Assembly (NCBI GenBank): GCA_011053005.1
Contig: DRHW01000019.1
Coordinates: forward strand, 1-64,000
DNA: 64,000 bases
Direction of reading: 5' to 3'
Source of the DNA: Methylophaga sp.
Lineage (GTDB): Bacteria; Pseudomonadota; Gammaproteobacteria; Nitrosococcales; Methylophagaceae
The notes beneath the pieces are model-generated. The model did no database searches. It worked only from the letters and a program-made list of their open reading frames with translations, and was not told where the DNA came from. Positions 51,422 through 62,765 of this stretch are shown here, piece after piece (positions within the stretch are counted from its first letter, which is position 1; each line of letters starts with the position of its first letter). Both the position numbers and the translations under genes were made by a program.

Positions 51422-52057
51422 ATGTTAAAAATAGGCCTGACTGGCGGTATTGCGAGTGGTAAATCAACCGTGTGTCGGTTGTTTGCTCAACATGGCATTC
51501 CGATTATTGATGCCGATATTATTGCCAGACAGTTAGTCGAACCTGAGCAAGAAGCTTATATCGAGATTATTGAAAGCTTCGGTAGTGACGTTTGCTTGCC
51601 CAATGGCGAACTTAATCGTCAGTATTTAAGAAAACTTATTTTCTCTGATGATAAAGCAAAACAACAGCTAGAAATGATTCTTCATCCGAGAATTCGTTTC
51701 CAGTTATTTGAGCAAAGTAATACTTTCAATACACCGTATTGCATCCTGGCTATTCCTTTACTGATAGAATCTGAGATGACTGAGCTTGTTGACCGCATAC
51801 TACTGATTGATATCGATTTATCACTACAATTAATGCGACTGCGTGAACGCGACAATATAACACTTGATGACGCTCAGTTAATCATCAACAGCCAAGTGAG
51901 TCGTCAACTACGTCTAGCCTGTGCTGATGATATTATTACCAATAATAATGAAGTCCAAAATCTGACTAAACACGTCGATGATTTACATAAAAAATACCTT
52001 TCTCTCGCAAATAACCCGCCTGCAAGTTGCCAGCATAAGCATAGTCATGGACAATGA
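51422..52057 (+). CDS. coaE: Dephospho-CoA kinase
   Basis: MLKIGLTGGIASGKSTVCRLFAQHGIPIIDADIIARQLV. Confidence 0.97.
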   Translation: MLKIGLTGGIASGKSTVCRLFAQHGIPIIDADIIARQLVEPEQEAYIEIIESFGSDVCLPNGELNRQYLRKLIFSDDKAKQQLEMILHPRIRFQLFEQSNTFNTPYCILAIPLLIESEMTELVDRILLIDIDLSLQLMRLRERDNITLDDAQLIINSQVSRQLRLACADDIITNNNEVQNLTKHVDDLHKKYLSLANNPPASCQHKHSHGQ

Positions 52058-52092
52058 GCATTTTTACGATCATTAATTAATTTGAATCGCCT

Positions 52093-52863
52093 GTGCCTGA
52101 AAAAATTATTTACGAACAACCGCTCAATGAGCGCATACGCACATTTCTTCGACTTGAATTTTTATTCGCGCGACTTGATCACGCCTTAAAACACAATGAC
52201 GAATTAAGTAACCGTAATGCAATTGATACCTTACTCAGTCTTTTGTCTGTATTTGAACGTAGCGATCTAAAACAAGAAATAATTAAAGAATTAGAGCGTC
52301 TTGTCAGTACACTGTCAGCCTTAGAAAACACGCCTGGGGTTGATAAGCGCGCATTGGATGATTTACTAGGTGAGTTAGATCAAATTTTAGATTCGTTATT
52401 GGTTGGTAAATCAATAATTGGTCAATCGTTACGTGAAAATGATTTTTTATACAGCATTCGACAGCGTGCGAGCATACCCGGCGGAAATTGCGACTTTGAT
52501 TTGCCTGCCTACCATTTCTGGTTACGTCATACCTCTTATGATGCCCGTAAACAACAACTACTCAACTGGCTAAACCAATTTGCTAGCATGCGTGCAGCCA
52601 TCGAGATTTCACTTCGATTAATTCGCGGCAGTACCGTATTCAAACCCGTCGCCGCTGTAACTGGATTTTTTCAACAGAATTTAGATAGCAATTTGCCCAA
52701 TCAACTAATACGTGTTCAAGTAATGAATGATACGCCTTATTACCCAGAAATCAGTGGCGGCAAACATCGTTTTACCGTACGTCTGATGCACTTTGATATT
52801 AACCAACGCGCTAAACAAATTACTGAAAATATTGATTTTTCACTTAGTATATGTGCAATGTAA
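52093..52863 (+). CDS. zapD: Cell division protein ZapD
   Basis: IIYEQPLNERIRTFLRLEFLFARLDHAL; between coaE and yacG. Confidence 0.96.
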   Translation: MPEKIIYEQPLNERIRTFLRLEFLFARLDHALKHNDELSNRNAIDTLLSLLSVFERSDLKQEIIKELERLVSTLSALENTPGVDKRALDDLLGELDQILDSLLVGKSIIGQSLRENDFLYSIRQRASIPGGNCDFDLPAYHFWLRHTSYDARKQQLLNWLNQFASMRAAIEISLRLIRGSTVFKPVAAVTGFFQQNLDSNLPNQLIRVQVMNDTPYYPEISGGKHRFTVRLMHFDINQRAKQITENIDFSLSICAM

Positions 52864-52875
52864 GGTGAAAATCTG

Positions 52876-53079
52876 ATGACTAAAACTATCGTTCAATGTC
52901 CACAATGTGGCCAATCCGTTCCTTGGCAAGATGACCAGTTATGGAAACCTTTTTGCAGCGAGCGCTGTAAATTAATTGACCTAGGAGATTGGGCGGCTGA
53001 AAATCATCGTATTCCCGATAAGTCATCCCAAATTGAACAGCTCGATATTGATGAATACAACCCGTCTGATTATCACTAA
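52876..53079 (+). CDS. yacG: DNA gyrase inhibitor YacG
   Basis: [42 protein letters not shown]. Confidence 0.96.
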   Translation: MTKTIVQCPQCGQSVPWQDDQLWKPFCSERCKLIDLGDWAAENHRIPDKSSQIEQLDIDEYNPSDYH

Positions 53080-53120
53080 ATCATCTCGCTAAAAAGCTTA
53101 GATGACTTAAAAGATAGAAA

Positions 53121-54197
53121 TTACGCATCACCAGCAGTCAGAATGCCTTGTTGATAGGAAAAATCTAACATTCGATTTAACGGTATCAAGGCTTTTAAAC
53201 GTGTTTGTTCATCCACTTCGACGATGTTTTGCATATCACGCAAGGTTTCATACAAATTAACTAAGGTATTCATACCCATCCACGGACAATGGGCGCAACT
53301 TTTACATGTTGCACTCTTACCACCCGTAGGCGCGGGAATCAGCCGTTTATTGGGCACTACTTGGCTCATTTTATAAAACAAACCATAATCAGTAGCAATA
53401 ATTAAGGTATCCGCTTTTGACGCTTTACCTGCCGCGATAATTTGTTTGGTTGAGCCGACAAAATCTGCTTTCGCGATAATAGATTCCGGTGATTCTGGAT
53501 GCACTAACACTTCAGCATCAGGATATTTTTCCATTAACACTTCAAGTTCATGCAGCTTAAATTCATCATGAACAATACAATGACCCTGCCAAAGGATCAT
53601 GTCCGCACCGGTTTTGTTATTAATATACTGGCCTAAATGACGATCTGGTCCCCAGATGATTTTTTTACCTTGGGCCATCAAATGTTGAATAATCTGAATC
53701 GCATTACTTGATGTCACAATCCAATCTGCACGCGCTTTTACTTCAACGCTAGTATTGGCATAAACCACCACTTGATGATCAGGATATTGATCACAAAACT
53801 GGCTAAACTCATCGATTGGGCAACCTAAATCTAACGAACACTCTGCTTCCAATGTTGGCATGATAACGGTTTTTTCTGGGCTTAAAATCTTGGCTGTTTC
53901 GCCCATGAATCGGACGCCACACACCACCAAAGTGTTGGCTTGATGACGTGCACCAAAGTTGGCCATATCTAAAGAATCAGAAACATAACCGCCTGTTTGT
54001 TCGGCTAAAGCTTGTAATTCATCATCGACATAATAATGGGCAATTAATACCGCATTTTTTTGCTCAAGCAAGACTTTAATCTTGGCAACATAATCTTGTT
54101 TTTGCACTTCGGTCAGCCATGGATTGGGCGTGACATTATCAATAATATGATCAATTCTTGATTGCAATTTTTTAGGAATTGTTTCTGCAAGACTCAT
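53121..54197 (-). CDS. nadA: Quinolinate synthase
   Basis: [77 protein letters not shown]. Confidence 0.98.
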   Translation of the reverse strand: MSLAETIPKKLQSRIDHIIDNVTPNPWLTEVQKQDYVAKIKVLLEQKNAVLIAHYYVDDELQALAEQTGGYVSDSLDMANFGARHQANTLVVCGVRFMGETAKILSPEKTVIMPTLEAECSLDLGCPIDEFSQFCDQYPDHQVVVYANTSVEVKARADWIVTSSNAIQIIQHLMAQGKKIIWGPDRHLGQYINNKTGADMILWQGHCIVHDEFKLHELEVLMEKYPDAEVLVHPESPESIIAKADFVGSTKQIIAAGKASKADTLIIATDYGLFYKMSQVVPNKRLIPAPTGGKSATCKSCAHCPWMGMNTLVNLYETLRDMQNIVEVDEQTRLKALIPLNRMLDFSYQQGILTAGDA

Positions 54198-54203
54198 TTT
54201 ATA

Positions 54204-54608
54204 TTACCTTTGAAATACTAAAGCTTGAAGCGATGAAATAATAGGAACATTGGCTGAAGGGAAATCGATGTCTTTTAAATCAGCGATAGCACACCATTGC
54301 AGTTTTTGACCTTCACGGCCTAATGGCATTCCATCAAATTTATCGACATACCAAACATCGAGCAAAACAGAGCGATCATCATATTCATGGGAAACGGTTA
54401 ATAATGGCTTGGCAGCAATAACGGTAAGCGCTAATTCTTCTTCAATTTCACGCTTTAAAGCATCATAAACCGTTTCGTTTTCTTCTACTTTACCGCCAGG
54501 AAATTCCCATAAATTGGCTAGATGCTGATGTGCCTGTCGAAGAGCTAATAACACTTCATTGTTATCATTAACGATAGTCGCCACGGCCACGTGTATAATT
54601 TTTTTCAT
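54204..54608 (-). CDS. NUDIX hydrolase, MutT-like 8-oxo-dGTP diphosphatase
   Basis: LWEFPGGKVEENETVYDALKREIEEEL Nudix box. Confidence 0.92.
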   Translation of the reverse strand: MKKIIHVAVATIVNDNNEVLLALRQAHQHLANLWEFPGGKVEENETVYDALKREIEEELALTVIAAKPLLTVSHEYDDRSVLLDVWYVDKFDGMPLGREGQKLQWCAIADLKDIDFPSANVPIISSLQALVFQR

Positions 54609-54796
54609 TCAACCATCACATAGTGCGCGCCACAATAAGGGCAAGAAACTTCACCATTGGTTTGGATATCTAAATACACCTGCGGATGACCGTCCCACAG
54701 CGTCATATTAGGCATAGGGCAACTCAAGGGCAGATCAGTTGAATGCACTTCATATCGCTGTTTGCTACATGATGTCGCTGAATTTATATCATTCAT
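54605..54796 (-). CDS. Small zinc-finger domain protein
   Basis: 63 aa; LSCPMPNMTLWDGHPQVYLDIQTNGEVSCPYCGAHYVM. Confidence 0.88.
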   Translation of the reverse strand: MNDINSATSCSKQRYEVHSTDLPLSCPMPNMTLWDGHPQVYLDIQTNGEVSCPYCGAHYVMVE

Positions 54797-54828
54797 CTGA
54801 ACGGCCCTCGAAACCTTAACTATTAGCC

Positions 54829-56628
54829 CTAAGGTTTTTCTGTTGTTTCAGCCAATGCTGCGGGTTTACGCACGCGAATATTCAACTCTTTTAATTGGGC
54901 TTCACTCACTACACTCGGCGCGCTTGTTAATAAACAGCTCGCTGATTGCGTTTTAGGGAAGGCCATTACATCACGAATAGATGATGAGCCCGTCATCAAC
55001 ATCGCAAGACGATCTAATCCAAATGCCAAACCACCATGTGGCGGGCAACCAAATTTTAATGCTTCTAATAAGAAACCAAATTTATCATCCGCTTCTTCTT
55101 TAGAAATGCCTAATAATTCAAAAACTTGGCTTTGTACGTCTGCTTTATGAATACGCATTGAACCGCCGCCTAATTCGGTTCCGTTCAACACCATATCGTA
55201 AGCACGTGATAAACATTTACCTGGATCCGTTTCTAATAAACCAAGATCTTCTTCACGAGGTGCTGTAAACGGATGATGTAATGCTGTCCAACGATTGGAT
55301 TTTTCATCCCACTCAAACATCGGGAAAGCAACAACCCATAATGGCTGCCAGCCATGTTTCACTAGACCTAAATCATGGCCTAATTTCACACGTAAAGCGC
55401 CCAATGCTTCATTTACGATATTAATGCTATCAGCACCAAAGAAGACTAAATCGCCTGTTTGTGCTTCGACGCGTTGCATAATGGCAGCAATCACTTCATC
55501 TGGTAAGAATTTTAAGATCGGCGATTGCAAACCTTCTCGGCCTGCATCAATATCATTCACCTTGATATACGCTAAACCTTTCGCACCATAGATGCTGACA
55601 AATTTCGTGTAATCATCAATCGCTTTACGACTTAATTCAGCGCCCGCGGGTACACGTAATGCGGCAACACGACCTTTTTCATCATTCGCAGGACCAGAGA
55701 ATACTTTAAAATCAACGTCAGTCATTAAGTCGCTAATTTCAACGAGTTCTAAATCAATACGTAAATCAGGTTTATCACTACCGTAACGCAACATAGCATC
55801 AGCATACGTCATGCGAGGGAAAGGATTCGGTAAAGGCTGCTCTAAAACATTAGCAAACAGACTACGAATCATTTCTTCCATCATCGTCATCAAGTCTTCT
55901 TCTTCAACAAAAGACGTTTCGATATCGACTTGGGTAAATTCAGGTTGACGATCAGCACGTAAATCTTCATCGCGGAAACAACGCACGATTTGATAATAAC
56001 GGTCCATTCCCGCCACCATTAACAATTGTTTAAACAATTGTGGCGACTGTGGCAAGGCGAAAAAATCACCCGGATGTGTACGACTTGGCACCAAGTAATC
56101 ACGCGCACCTTCTGGTGTTGCCTTAGTTAAAATCGGCGTTTCGATATCTAAGAAACCATTATCATCAAGAAAGCGACGTAACATGCTGGTAATTTTTGAG
56201 CGGAAACGTAGCTTTTGCAACATTTCAGGGCGGCGCAAATCAATATAACGATGGCGTAAACGTACATCTTCACTAACTTCAGCTTGTTCAGTTAATGGGA
56301 ATGGAGGTGTTTCTGAGCTATTCAAAATATCCATACGTTGAGCAACAATTTCAATTTTTCCACTACTCATATTGGCATTATCACTGCCAGAAGGACGTAA
56401 TCTAACTTTACCCTCAATTTGCAATACATATTCACTACGCACGCTTTCTGCAATAGCAAAACTGGCTGCATCTTCTGGATTACAGACTACTTGAACCAAA
56501 CCTTCACGATCACGCAAGTCAATAAAAATAACACCACCGTGATCACGACGACGGTGCATCCATCCCGCAATCGTTACCGTTTGACCTTCCAATGTTTCGT
56601 TCACATCGCCGCAATAATGGCTACGCAT
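54829..56628 (-). CDS. aspS: Aspartyl-tRNA synthetase
   Basis: [57 protein letters not shown]; class II motifs including [13 protein letters not shown]. Confidence 0.98.
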   Translation of the reverse strand: MRSHYCGDVNETLEGQTVTIAGWMHRRRDHGGVIFIDLRDREGLVQVVCNPEDAASFAIAESVRSEYVLQIEGKVRLRPSGSDNANMSSGKIEIVAQRMDILNSSETPPFPLTEQAEVSEDVRLRHRYIDLRRPEMLQKLRFRSKITSMLRRFLDDNGFLDIETPILTKATPEGARDYLVPSRTHPGDFFALPQSPQLFKQLLMVAGMDRYYQIVRCFRDEDLRADRQPEFTQVDIETSFVEEEDLMTMMEEMIRSLFANVLEQPLPNPFPRMTYADAMLRYGSDKPDLRIDLELVEISDLMTDVDFKVFSGPANDEKGRVAALRVPAGAELSRKAIDDYTKFVSIYGAKGLAYIKVNDIDAGREGLQSPILKFLPDEVIAAIMQRVEAQTGDLVFFGADSINIVNEALGALRVKLGHDLGLVKHGWQPLWVVAFPMFEWDEKSNRWTALHHPFTAPREEDLGLLETDPGKCLSRAYDMVLNGTELGGGSMRIHKADVQSQVFELLGISKEEADDKFGFLLEALKFGCPPHGGLAFGLDRLAMLMTGSSSIRDVMAFPKTQSASCLLTSAPSVVSEAQLKELNIRVRKPAALAETTEKP

Positions 56629-56695
56629 AGTTCAATTCCAATAGTTCAATTTATTTATGTTCGCCACACTAAATCTTAAGCCATGGCACTCAGTT

Positions 56696-57328
56696 TTATA
56701 ACTTATCTGTATTGAGCTCATCAACAAGCACAATTTTGTTATATTTTGGTACAACCACACCCATTGAGATAATCATTTTTAGACCTTCTTCAACGGTCAT
56801 ATCCATTTCTATCACTTCCGACTTGGGTATCATCAATACAAAACCAGACGTCGGATTAGGTGTCGTTGGAATAAAGACACTGATCACATCGCTTTCGGTC
56901 TTTTCTTGAACTTCACCTAAATCAGATGAGGTCATAAATGCCAAACTCCAAACGCCTTTGCGCGGGTACTCAACCAATAATACTTTACGAAACGACTTAC
57001 CATCTCCCGCTAATACCGCTTCTAAAATCTGTTTAATACCTGCATATAAATTACGTACAACAGGGATCCTTGCCAGCAATGCTTCCCAAGCGGAAATAAT
57101 TCGGCGGCCTAATAAGTTAGCAACAATCATCCCTGTTGCTAACACCATAATAACCCCTAATAACACGCCAAAACCTGGAACATGGAAGCCAAGCAAGGTA
57201 TCCGGCTGATAAGCATAAGGTAACAAAAGTAGCGTGCGATCTAAAAAGTCTACGATGGCTCGTACAACGAGAAATGTAATACCTAATGGCATCCAAACTA
57301 ATAATCCAGCGATTAGATATTTTTTCAT
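56696..57328 (-). CDS. DUF502 domain-containing membrane protein
   Basis: KYLIAGLLVWMPLGITFLVVRAIVDFLDRTL; IPTTPNPTSGFVLMIPKSEVIEMDMTVEEGLKMIISMG. Confidence 0.93.
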   Translation of the reverse strand: MKKYLIAGLLVWMPLGITFLVVRAIVDFLDRTLLLLPYAYQPDTLLGFHVPGFGVLLGVIMVLATGMIVANLLGRRIISAWEALLARIPVVRNLYAGIKQILEAVLAGDGKSFRKVLLVEYPRKGVWSLAFMTSSDLGEVQEKTESDVISVFIPTTPNPTSGFVLMIPKSEVIEMDMTVEEGLKMIISMGVVVPKYNKIVLVDELNTDKL

Positions 57329-57365
57329 TTCAGGTTAATGCTCTTTTAAATAGGGCTTAAGAAAT

Positions 57366-57611
57366 TTATATTGTGGTTTCAGTTGACGATGAAGAACCTG
57401 TTCCGCTGTCGGCCAAATTGCGTTTTTTCCCGCTCTTAAAGTCCGTTTCATACCAACCATCCCCCTTCAAGCGGAAACCTGCGGCTGAAACCAACTTACG
57501 TAATGATGCTTCATCACAAGCAGGGCAATGAACTAATGGCTCATCGCTCATTTTTTGTAATGCTTCAAACTGATGCTCACAGGCATCGCAATGATATTCA
57601 TACAATGGCAT
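57366..57611 (-). CDS. FmdB family zinc ribbon protein
   Basis: MPLYEYHCDACEHQFEALQKMSDEPLVHCPACDEASLRKLVSAAGFRLKGDGWYETDFK. Confidence 0.96.
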   Translation of the reverse strand: MPLYEYHCDACEHQFEALQKMSDEPLVHCPACDEASLRKLVSAAGFRLKGDGWYETDFKSGKKRNLADSGTGSSSSTETTI

Positions 57612-57783
57612 TAACTTTCACCCTCATGCTTACACAATAAAATTTAGTAAGAAACTTTTCAATTTCAATTCAGAAAATGGGTAATTATACCCAAAAACCA
57701 GCGAGACGGCTTTTATGCTTTTATTTCACGTAAAGCAAAGCGCTTCTCTACCAATTAATACATAATCGGCTACACTTTAAATC

Positions 57784-59553
57784 ATGAAAAAATTTATGAA
57801 AGAAAATCAAGACTGGAAAGCCATTAGAAGCCTTTTTCCCTACATTTGGACATTTAAAGGCCGAGTGGCTGTCGCCCTAACATTATTAATTTTCGCTAAA
57901 TTCGCCAATGTGGGTATTCCGCTAGCTCTAAAAGGCGCCGTTGATGCGCTCGATCCAAAACAACAAGACCTGATCTACTTACCGATTCTGATGATTATAA
58001 TTTATGGTTGTTTGCGCTTAGCGAGCAGTCTATTCAGTGAATTACGAGACGCCTTATTTGCCAAAGTTATTTATCGTTCGGTTCGCCATGTTGCCGGTAA
58101 TATTTTCGAACATTTACACAAACTTTCATTACGCTTTCATTTACAACGTCAAACAGGTGGTATTTCACGCGATATCGAGCGGGGAACACGTGGTATCAGC
58201 TTTTTAATGAATTTTATGATCTTTAATATTTTGCCAACCTTGGTCGAAATAGCGCTGGTTACGATCATTCTTCTGACCAAATATGACAGTATTTTCGCCA
58301 TTATCACCAGCGTGACTATTTTGCTTTATATCGTTTACACACTGCTCATCACTGAATGGCGTATGCGATTTCGGCGCGCGATGAATGATATGGATTCCGA
58401 AGCCAATAATCAGGCCGTTGATAGTTTACTCAATTACGAAACCGTTAAATATTTCAATAATGAACAGTATGAATTACAGCGTTACGATGAGAAATTAACG
58501 ACTTGGGAAGCCGCCGCGATTAAAAATCAAACGTCATTATCGTTACTCAACGTCGGTCAAGGTGCCATTATCGCAACAGGCCTTACTATATTAATGTTAC
58601 TGGTCGGTCAGGGTGTGGTAGATGGCAAATTATCATTGGGGGATTTAGTTTTAATTAATGCTTTTCTATTACAACTCTATTTACCCTTGGGCTTTCTTGG
58701 CTTTGTGTATCGTGAAATTCGTCATTCTTTAGCTGACATGGAACGGATGTTTGTCTTACTGGAAGAAGCACAAGAAACGGTTGATGAAACCAAGGCGACA
58801 TCACTCGTCGTGGAACACGGTACCATTCAATTTAATCATGTTGATTTTTATTACGATGCTAATCGGCCCATTTTGCATGACATTAATTTCACGATTGAGG
58901 CAGGTAAAAAATTGGCAATTGTCGGCGCGAGTGGTTCCGGTAAATCAACCATAATAAGATTATTATTTCGTTTTTATGATCCGCAAGCAGGAAACATCAC
59001 CATTGACGGTCAAGATATTCGAGAGGTCTCCCAGCATAGTCTTCGTCAAGCCATTGGCGTCGTGCCACAAGACACCGTGTTATTTAACGACACAATTTAC
59101 CAAAATATTTTATATGGTAATCCAAAAGTCGATAAACAAGCCGTTATTGATGCAGCGAAACAAGCCCATATTCATGATTTCATTGAAAAACTACCTGATG
59201 GCTATGAAACCTTAGTCGGTGAACGCGGCCTAAAATTATCGGGAGGTGAAAAGCAACGTGTCGCGATCGCCCGTACATTACTCAAAAACCCGAAAATTCT
59301 TATGTTTGATGAAGCAACATCGGCATTGGATAGTCATTCTGAACAAATAATCAATCAACAACTTCAATCGATTAGCACTAATAAAACAACATTAGCAATT
59401 GCACATCGATTATCAACGATTACCGATGCAGATGTCATCTTAGTCATCGAGCAAGGTAGAATTATTGAGCAAGGTAATCATCGCACATTGCTCGCAGCGC
59501 AAGGACGTTATGCCGCAATGTGGTCACTACAACAAACTGAAGGTAACAACTAA
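57784..59553 (+). CDS. ABC transporter ATP-binding/permease (ABCB/Atm1-like)
   Basis: GGISRDIERGTRGISFLMNFMIFNILPTL; VGASGSGKSTIIRLLFRFYDPQAG; KLSGGEKQRVAIARTLLKNPKILMFDEATSALD. Confidence 0.93.
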   Translation: MKKFMKENQDWKAIRSLFPYIWTFKGRVAVALTLLIFAKFANVGIPLALKGAVDALDPKQQDLIYLPILMIIIYGCLRLASSLFSELRDALFAKVIYRSVRHVAGNIFEHLHKLSLRFHLQRQTGGISRDIERGTRGISFLMNFMIFNILPTLVEIALVTIILLTKYDSIFAIITSVTILLYIVYTLLITEWRMRFRRAMNDMDSEANNQAVDSLLNYETVKYFNNEQYELQRYDEKLTTWEAAAIKNQTSLSLLNVGQGAIIATGLTILMLLVGQGVVDGKLSLGDLVLINAFLLQLYLPLGFLGFVYREIRHSLADMERMFVLLEEAQETVDETKATSLVVEHGTIQFNHVDFYYDANRPILHDINFTIEAGKKLAIVGASGSGKSTIIRLLFRFYDPQAGNITIDGQDIREVSQHSLRQAIGVVPQDTVLFNDTIYQNILYGNPKVDKQAVIDAAKQAHIHDFIEKLPDGYETLVGERGLKLSGGEKQRVAIARTLLKNPKILMFDEATSALDSHSEQIINQQLQSISTNKTTLAIAHRLSTITDADVILVIEQGRIIEQGNHRTLLAAQGRYAAMWSLQQTEGNN

Positions 59554-60120
59554 ATGAACAAAATTGTCGCTTTTTGTATGCTTACGCTATTTGCTTCTTC
59601 TGCATATGCGCAATGGCAAATAGAGACCTTTTCGGATAATAAAATAAAATCTGCGATGGTCAGGAATGAAGCGGGGTTTGAACTCGCTATTTTCAAAACA
59701 GCAGAAGGTATTGTTTGGCTTGATTTTAGTCTTTCTGATAATGATTTTGATGAACTTTCACAAAATGAATTACCCATTTTTCAAATAGATGATCACAAAC
59801 CAGTCAAAATGCTTCGTGGGTTCACCGCAACCATTGTTCCCGCTGATGAAGGCATCCAAGCAATAATTGTTAGTAACAATGAATCTATCTCCACCGAAAG
59901 GGACTTCAATTTCAATCATATTATCGCAGAGCGCTTACCTGAACGTGTGATATGCCCTATCTGGCAAGGCAATTCCCGACCTCACTTAGGCACACTTGAT
60001 AACCTGATGAATGGTCAAAATGTAAACTTTAAGTACACCTTACTTGATGACTCCAAAGGAGAAACATCATTCAATTTAAAAGGTGCAAAGGAAGCGCTTA
60101 ACGCCATTATTACTGAATAG
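59554..60120 (+). CDS. Hypothetical secreted protein
   Basis: 188 aa; signal peptide MNKIVAFCMLTLFASSAYAQ; starts immediately after the ABC transporter stop; no family recognised. Confidence 0.75.
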   Translation: MNKIVAFCMLTLFASSAYAQWQIETFSDNKIKSAMVRNEAGFELAIFKTAEGIVWLDFSLSDNDFDELSQNELPIFQIDDHKPVKMLRGFTATIVPADEGIQAIIVSNNESISTERDFNFNHIIAERLPERVICPIWQGNSRPHLGTLDNLMNGQNVNFKYTLLDDSKGETSFNLKGAKEALNAIITE

Positions 60121-60321
60121 GTCATAAAATAAATACGTTTAAAGCTTGGACACTTCCCATTAAATCAGAGTAGTATTTCCCACCGAAATCGGGATTACTC
60201 CCGTAATTCTACGTAAAAAAATGCATTAATAAATCTTGTTCAGCTTTGGTTCAGCTTTGTCGTGACATACTGGCCCCAAATCGCAACAAGGCAAATAACA
60301 CAATAACAATCGAGGAATATT

Positions 60322-60765
60322 ATGAAATACGGCAAAACACTTGCAAGCACTCTTCTTGGCGCATCAGTTCTACTTTCTTCAGCTGTTATGGCTGAAAATC
60401 ATGTAGTTTCAGCACAAGTAACAGCATTTAAACCGATGGTTATCAAAATTGCACCTGGTGACACTGTTTCTTGGGAAAATATGAATGGTCATGTTGTTAA
60501 TACTACATTCACCGATAATGACGGTGAACATCATTACATCCCTGAAGGCGCAAAAGGTTGGACTTCAGCAATGGGTGAAAACTTCCAAACTCCACCACTA
60601 ACTGTGGAAGGCGTTTACCTCTATAAATGTGATCCACATTGGGGTGCAGGTATGGGTGGGGTCATCATCGTAGGTGAACCAACAAACCTAGAAGCTATTG
60701 AAGCAACTAAGCCAAAAGGCGCATTAAAACGTCTTGTTAAGAAAGCAGATAAAGCCGTTAAATAA
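60322..60765 (+). CDS. Pseudoazurin (type 1 blue copper protein)
   Basis: Signal peptide; FKPMVIKIAPGDTVSWENMNGHVVNT; C-terminal copper site YKCDPHWGAGMGGVIIVG. Confidence 0.93.
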   Translation: MKYGKTLASTLLGASVLLSSAVMAENHVVSAQVTAFKPMVIKIAPGDTVSWENMNGHVVNTTFTDNDGEHHYIPEGAKGWTSAMGENFQTPPLTVEGVYLYKCDPHWGAGMGGVIIVGEPTNLEAIEATKPKGALKRLVKKADKAVK

Positions 60766-60790
60766 TTTTTAACGATTATTGCTCAACCTT

Positions 60791-60820
60791 AAAAGCCCAC
60801 AATTAATTGTGGGCTTTTTT
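60791..60820 (+). terminator. Rho-independent terminator after the pseudoazurin gene
   Basis: AAAAGCCCACAATTAATTGTGGGCTTTTTT. Confidence 0.92.
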
Positions 60821-60936
60821 GATCTAAAGCTCAGCGTATATGATAATATCACTAGGTTTTTGTCCAGACTTGCTCCAACTGTCTGCAACCAATGATTATG
60901 ATAATTTTATAATTTACTGCTGGGAGAACCCCTCTA

Positions 60937-61536
60937 ATGTCTCACACTGTTGATAACAGTAAACGACGATTTCTGACTACCGCAGCCAGTGTCGTCGTAG
61001 GTGGTGCAGGCGCTGCTGCTGTAGCTGTACCCTTTGTCTTCTCCATGTTACCTAGCGCAAAAGCAAGAGCAGCAGGTGCACCTGTTGAAGTTGACATCAG
61101 CAAGCTTGAAGTCGGTCAATTGATGACTATAGAATGGAGGGGAAAACCGGTTTGGATATTCAACCGTTCTCTAGAGTCGCTGCAAGAATTACCCGCGCTG
61201 AATGAGCAATTAGTCGATCCTGAAAGTGACACTAGTTCACAACAACCGGCATATTGCAAAAATGAAAACCGTTCTATTCGCGACAACATCGCTGTTTTAG
61301 TCGGTATTTGTACGCATCTAGGTTGCTCACCAACCTACCGACCTGATTTAGCGCCTGCTGATTTAGGTCCTGAATGGAAAGGTGGTTTTTTCTGCCCTTG
61401 CCATGGTTCTCGCTACGATCTTTCAGGACGCGTATTTAAAAATATGCCTGCGCCAAAAAATCTAGTCGTTCCTCCCTACCATTTCTTAGGTGACAATCGC
61501 ATTGTTGTCGGTGAAGACCCTCAAGGAGCTGCATAA
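60937..61536 (+). CDS. petA: Ubiquinol-cytochrome c reductase Rieske iron-sulfur subunit
   Basis: Twin-arginine-like RRFLTTAASVVVGGAG; CTHLGC and CPCHGS cluster ligands. Confidence 0.97.
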   Translation: MSHTVDNSKRRFLTTAASVVVGGAGAAAVAVPFVFSMLPSAKARAAGAPVEVDISKLEVGQLMTIEWRGKPVWIFNRSLESLQELPALNEQLVDPESDTSSQQPAYCKNENRSIRDNIAVLVGICTHLGCSPTYRPDLAPADLGPEWKGGFFCPCHGSRYDLSGRVFKNMPAPKNLVVPPYHFLGDNRIVVGEDPQGAA

Positions 61537-62765
61537 TGTTTTCTAGTCTAATGGGCTGGGTTGATGCCCGCTTCCCTGCAACAAAATTATGGGAAGAACA
61601 TCTCTCTAAATATTACGCGCCAAAAAACTTTAACTTTTGGTACTTCTTTGGCTCACTCGCATTACTTGTTTTGGTTATGCAAATTGTCACGGGAATATTC
61701 CTGACAATGCATTACAAGCCTGATGCTGCACTGGCATTTGCTTCTGTCGAATACATTATGCGTGATGTTGAGTGGGGTTGGTTAATCCGCTATTTGCATT
61801 CCACCGGTGCATCCGCCTTCTTTATTGTGGTTTATTTACACATGTTCCGCGGCCTTATCTACGGCTCATATAAACAACCCAGAGAACTGGTCTGGCTATT
61901 TGGTATGTTCCTCTACTTAGCATTAATGGCTGAAGCATTCATGGGGTATTTATTGCCTTGGGGTCAAATGTCATTTTGGGGAGCACAAGTAATTATCTCT
62001 TTATTTGGTGCTATTCCTTTTGTTGGCGACCAATTAGCCTTATGGATTCGTGGTGATTTTGTGGTTGCCGATGCAACGTTAAATCGCTTCTTTGCTTTCC
62101 ATGTTATCGCTGTTCCTTTGGTTATTCTTGGTTTAGTTGTTGCTCATATCATTGCTTTGCATGAAGTAGGCTCAAATAACCCTGATGGCGTTGAAATCAA
62201 AAAACTTAAAGATAAAAATGGCATTCCACTAGATGGCATTCCTTTCCACCCATATTATTCTGTCAAAGATATTGTCGGTGTAACGGTTTTCTTGTTCATC
62301 TTCTCTTTAGTATTATTTTATGCACCTGAGATGGATGGTTGGTTTTTAGAGCATGCTAACTTTGTGCCTGCAAATCCACTTAAAACACCGTTACATATTG
62401 CTCCCGTATGGTATTTCACGCCTTTCTATGCGATTTTAAGAGCAGTACCGAGCATTGCAGGTTCATCCTTCCCTGGTGTGGTCGCAATGGGATTATCCAT
62501 CGTATTTTTATTCTTATTACCTTGGTTAGACCGTAGCCCAGTTAAATCGATTCGCTATCGCGGTATTTACTTCCGTACAGCCATTGTATTATTTGTCATT
62601 AGCTTTATTGGATTAGGCTTTCTTGGTACGCAACCTGTCACACCGTTGTACACATGGTTAGCAAGAATTTTCTCAATCATTTATTTTGCATTTTTTATAC
62701 TAATGCCTATTTATACTAAACATGATAATGATAAACCGGTACCAGAAAGGGTGACATTCAAATGA
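61536..62765 (+). CDS. petB: Cytochrome b subunit of the bc1 complex
   Basis: NFWYFFGSLALLVLVMQIVTGIFLTMHYKPDA; RYLHSTGASAFFIVVYLHMFRG; LLPWGQMSFWGAQVI. Confidence 0.98.
   Translation: MFSSLMGWVDARFPATKLWEEHLSKYYAPKNFNFWYFFGSLALLVLVMQIVTGIFLTMHYKPDAALAFASVEYIMRDVEWGWLIRYLHSTGASAFFIVVYLHMFRGLIYGSYKQPRELVWLFGMFLYLALMAEAFMGYLLPWGQMSFWGAQVIISLFGAIPFVGDQLALWIRGDFVVADATLNRFFAFHVIAVPLVILGLVVAHIIALHEVGSNNPDGVEIKKLKDKNGIPLDGIPFHPYYSVKDIVGVTVFLFIFSLVLFYAPEMDGWFLEHANFVPANPLKTPLHIAPVWYFTPFYAILRAVPSIAGSSFPGVVAMGLSIVFLFLLPWLDRSPVKSIRYRGIYFRTAIVLFVISFIGLGFLGTQPVTPLYTWLARIFSIIYFAFFILMPIYTKHDNDKPVPERVTFK

Noticed and set aside
55295-55591. 98-aa antisense ORF inside aspS
   Set aside because: Antisense to a highly conserved housekeeping gene; composition looks like a mirror frame.
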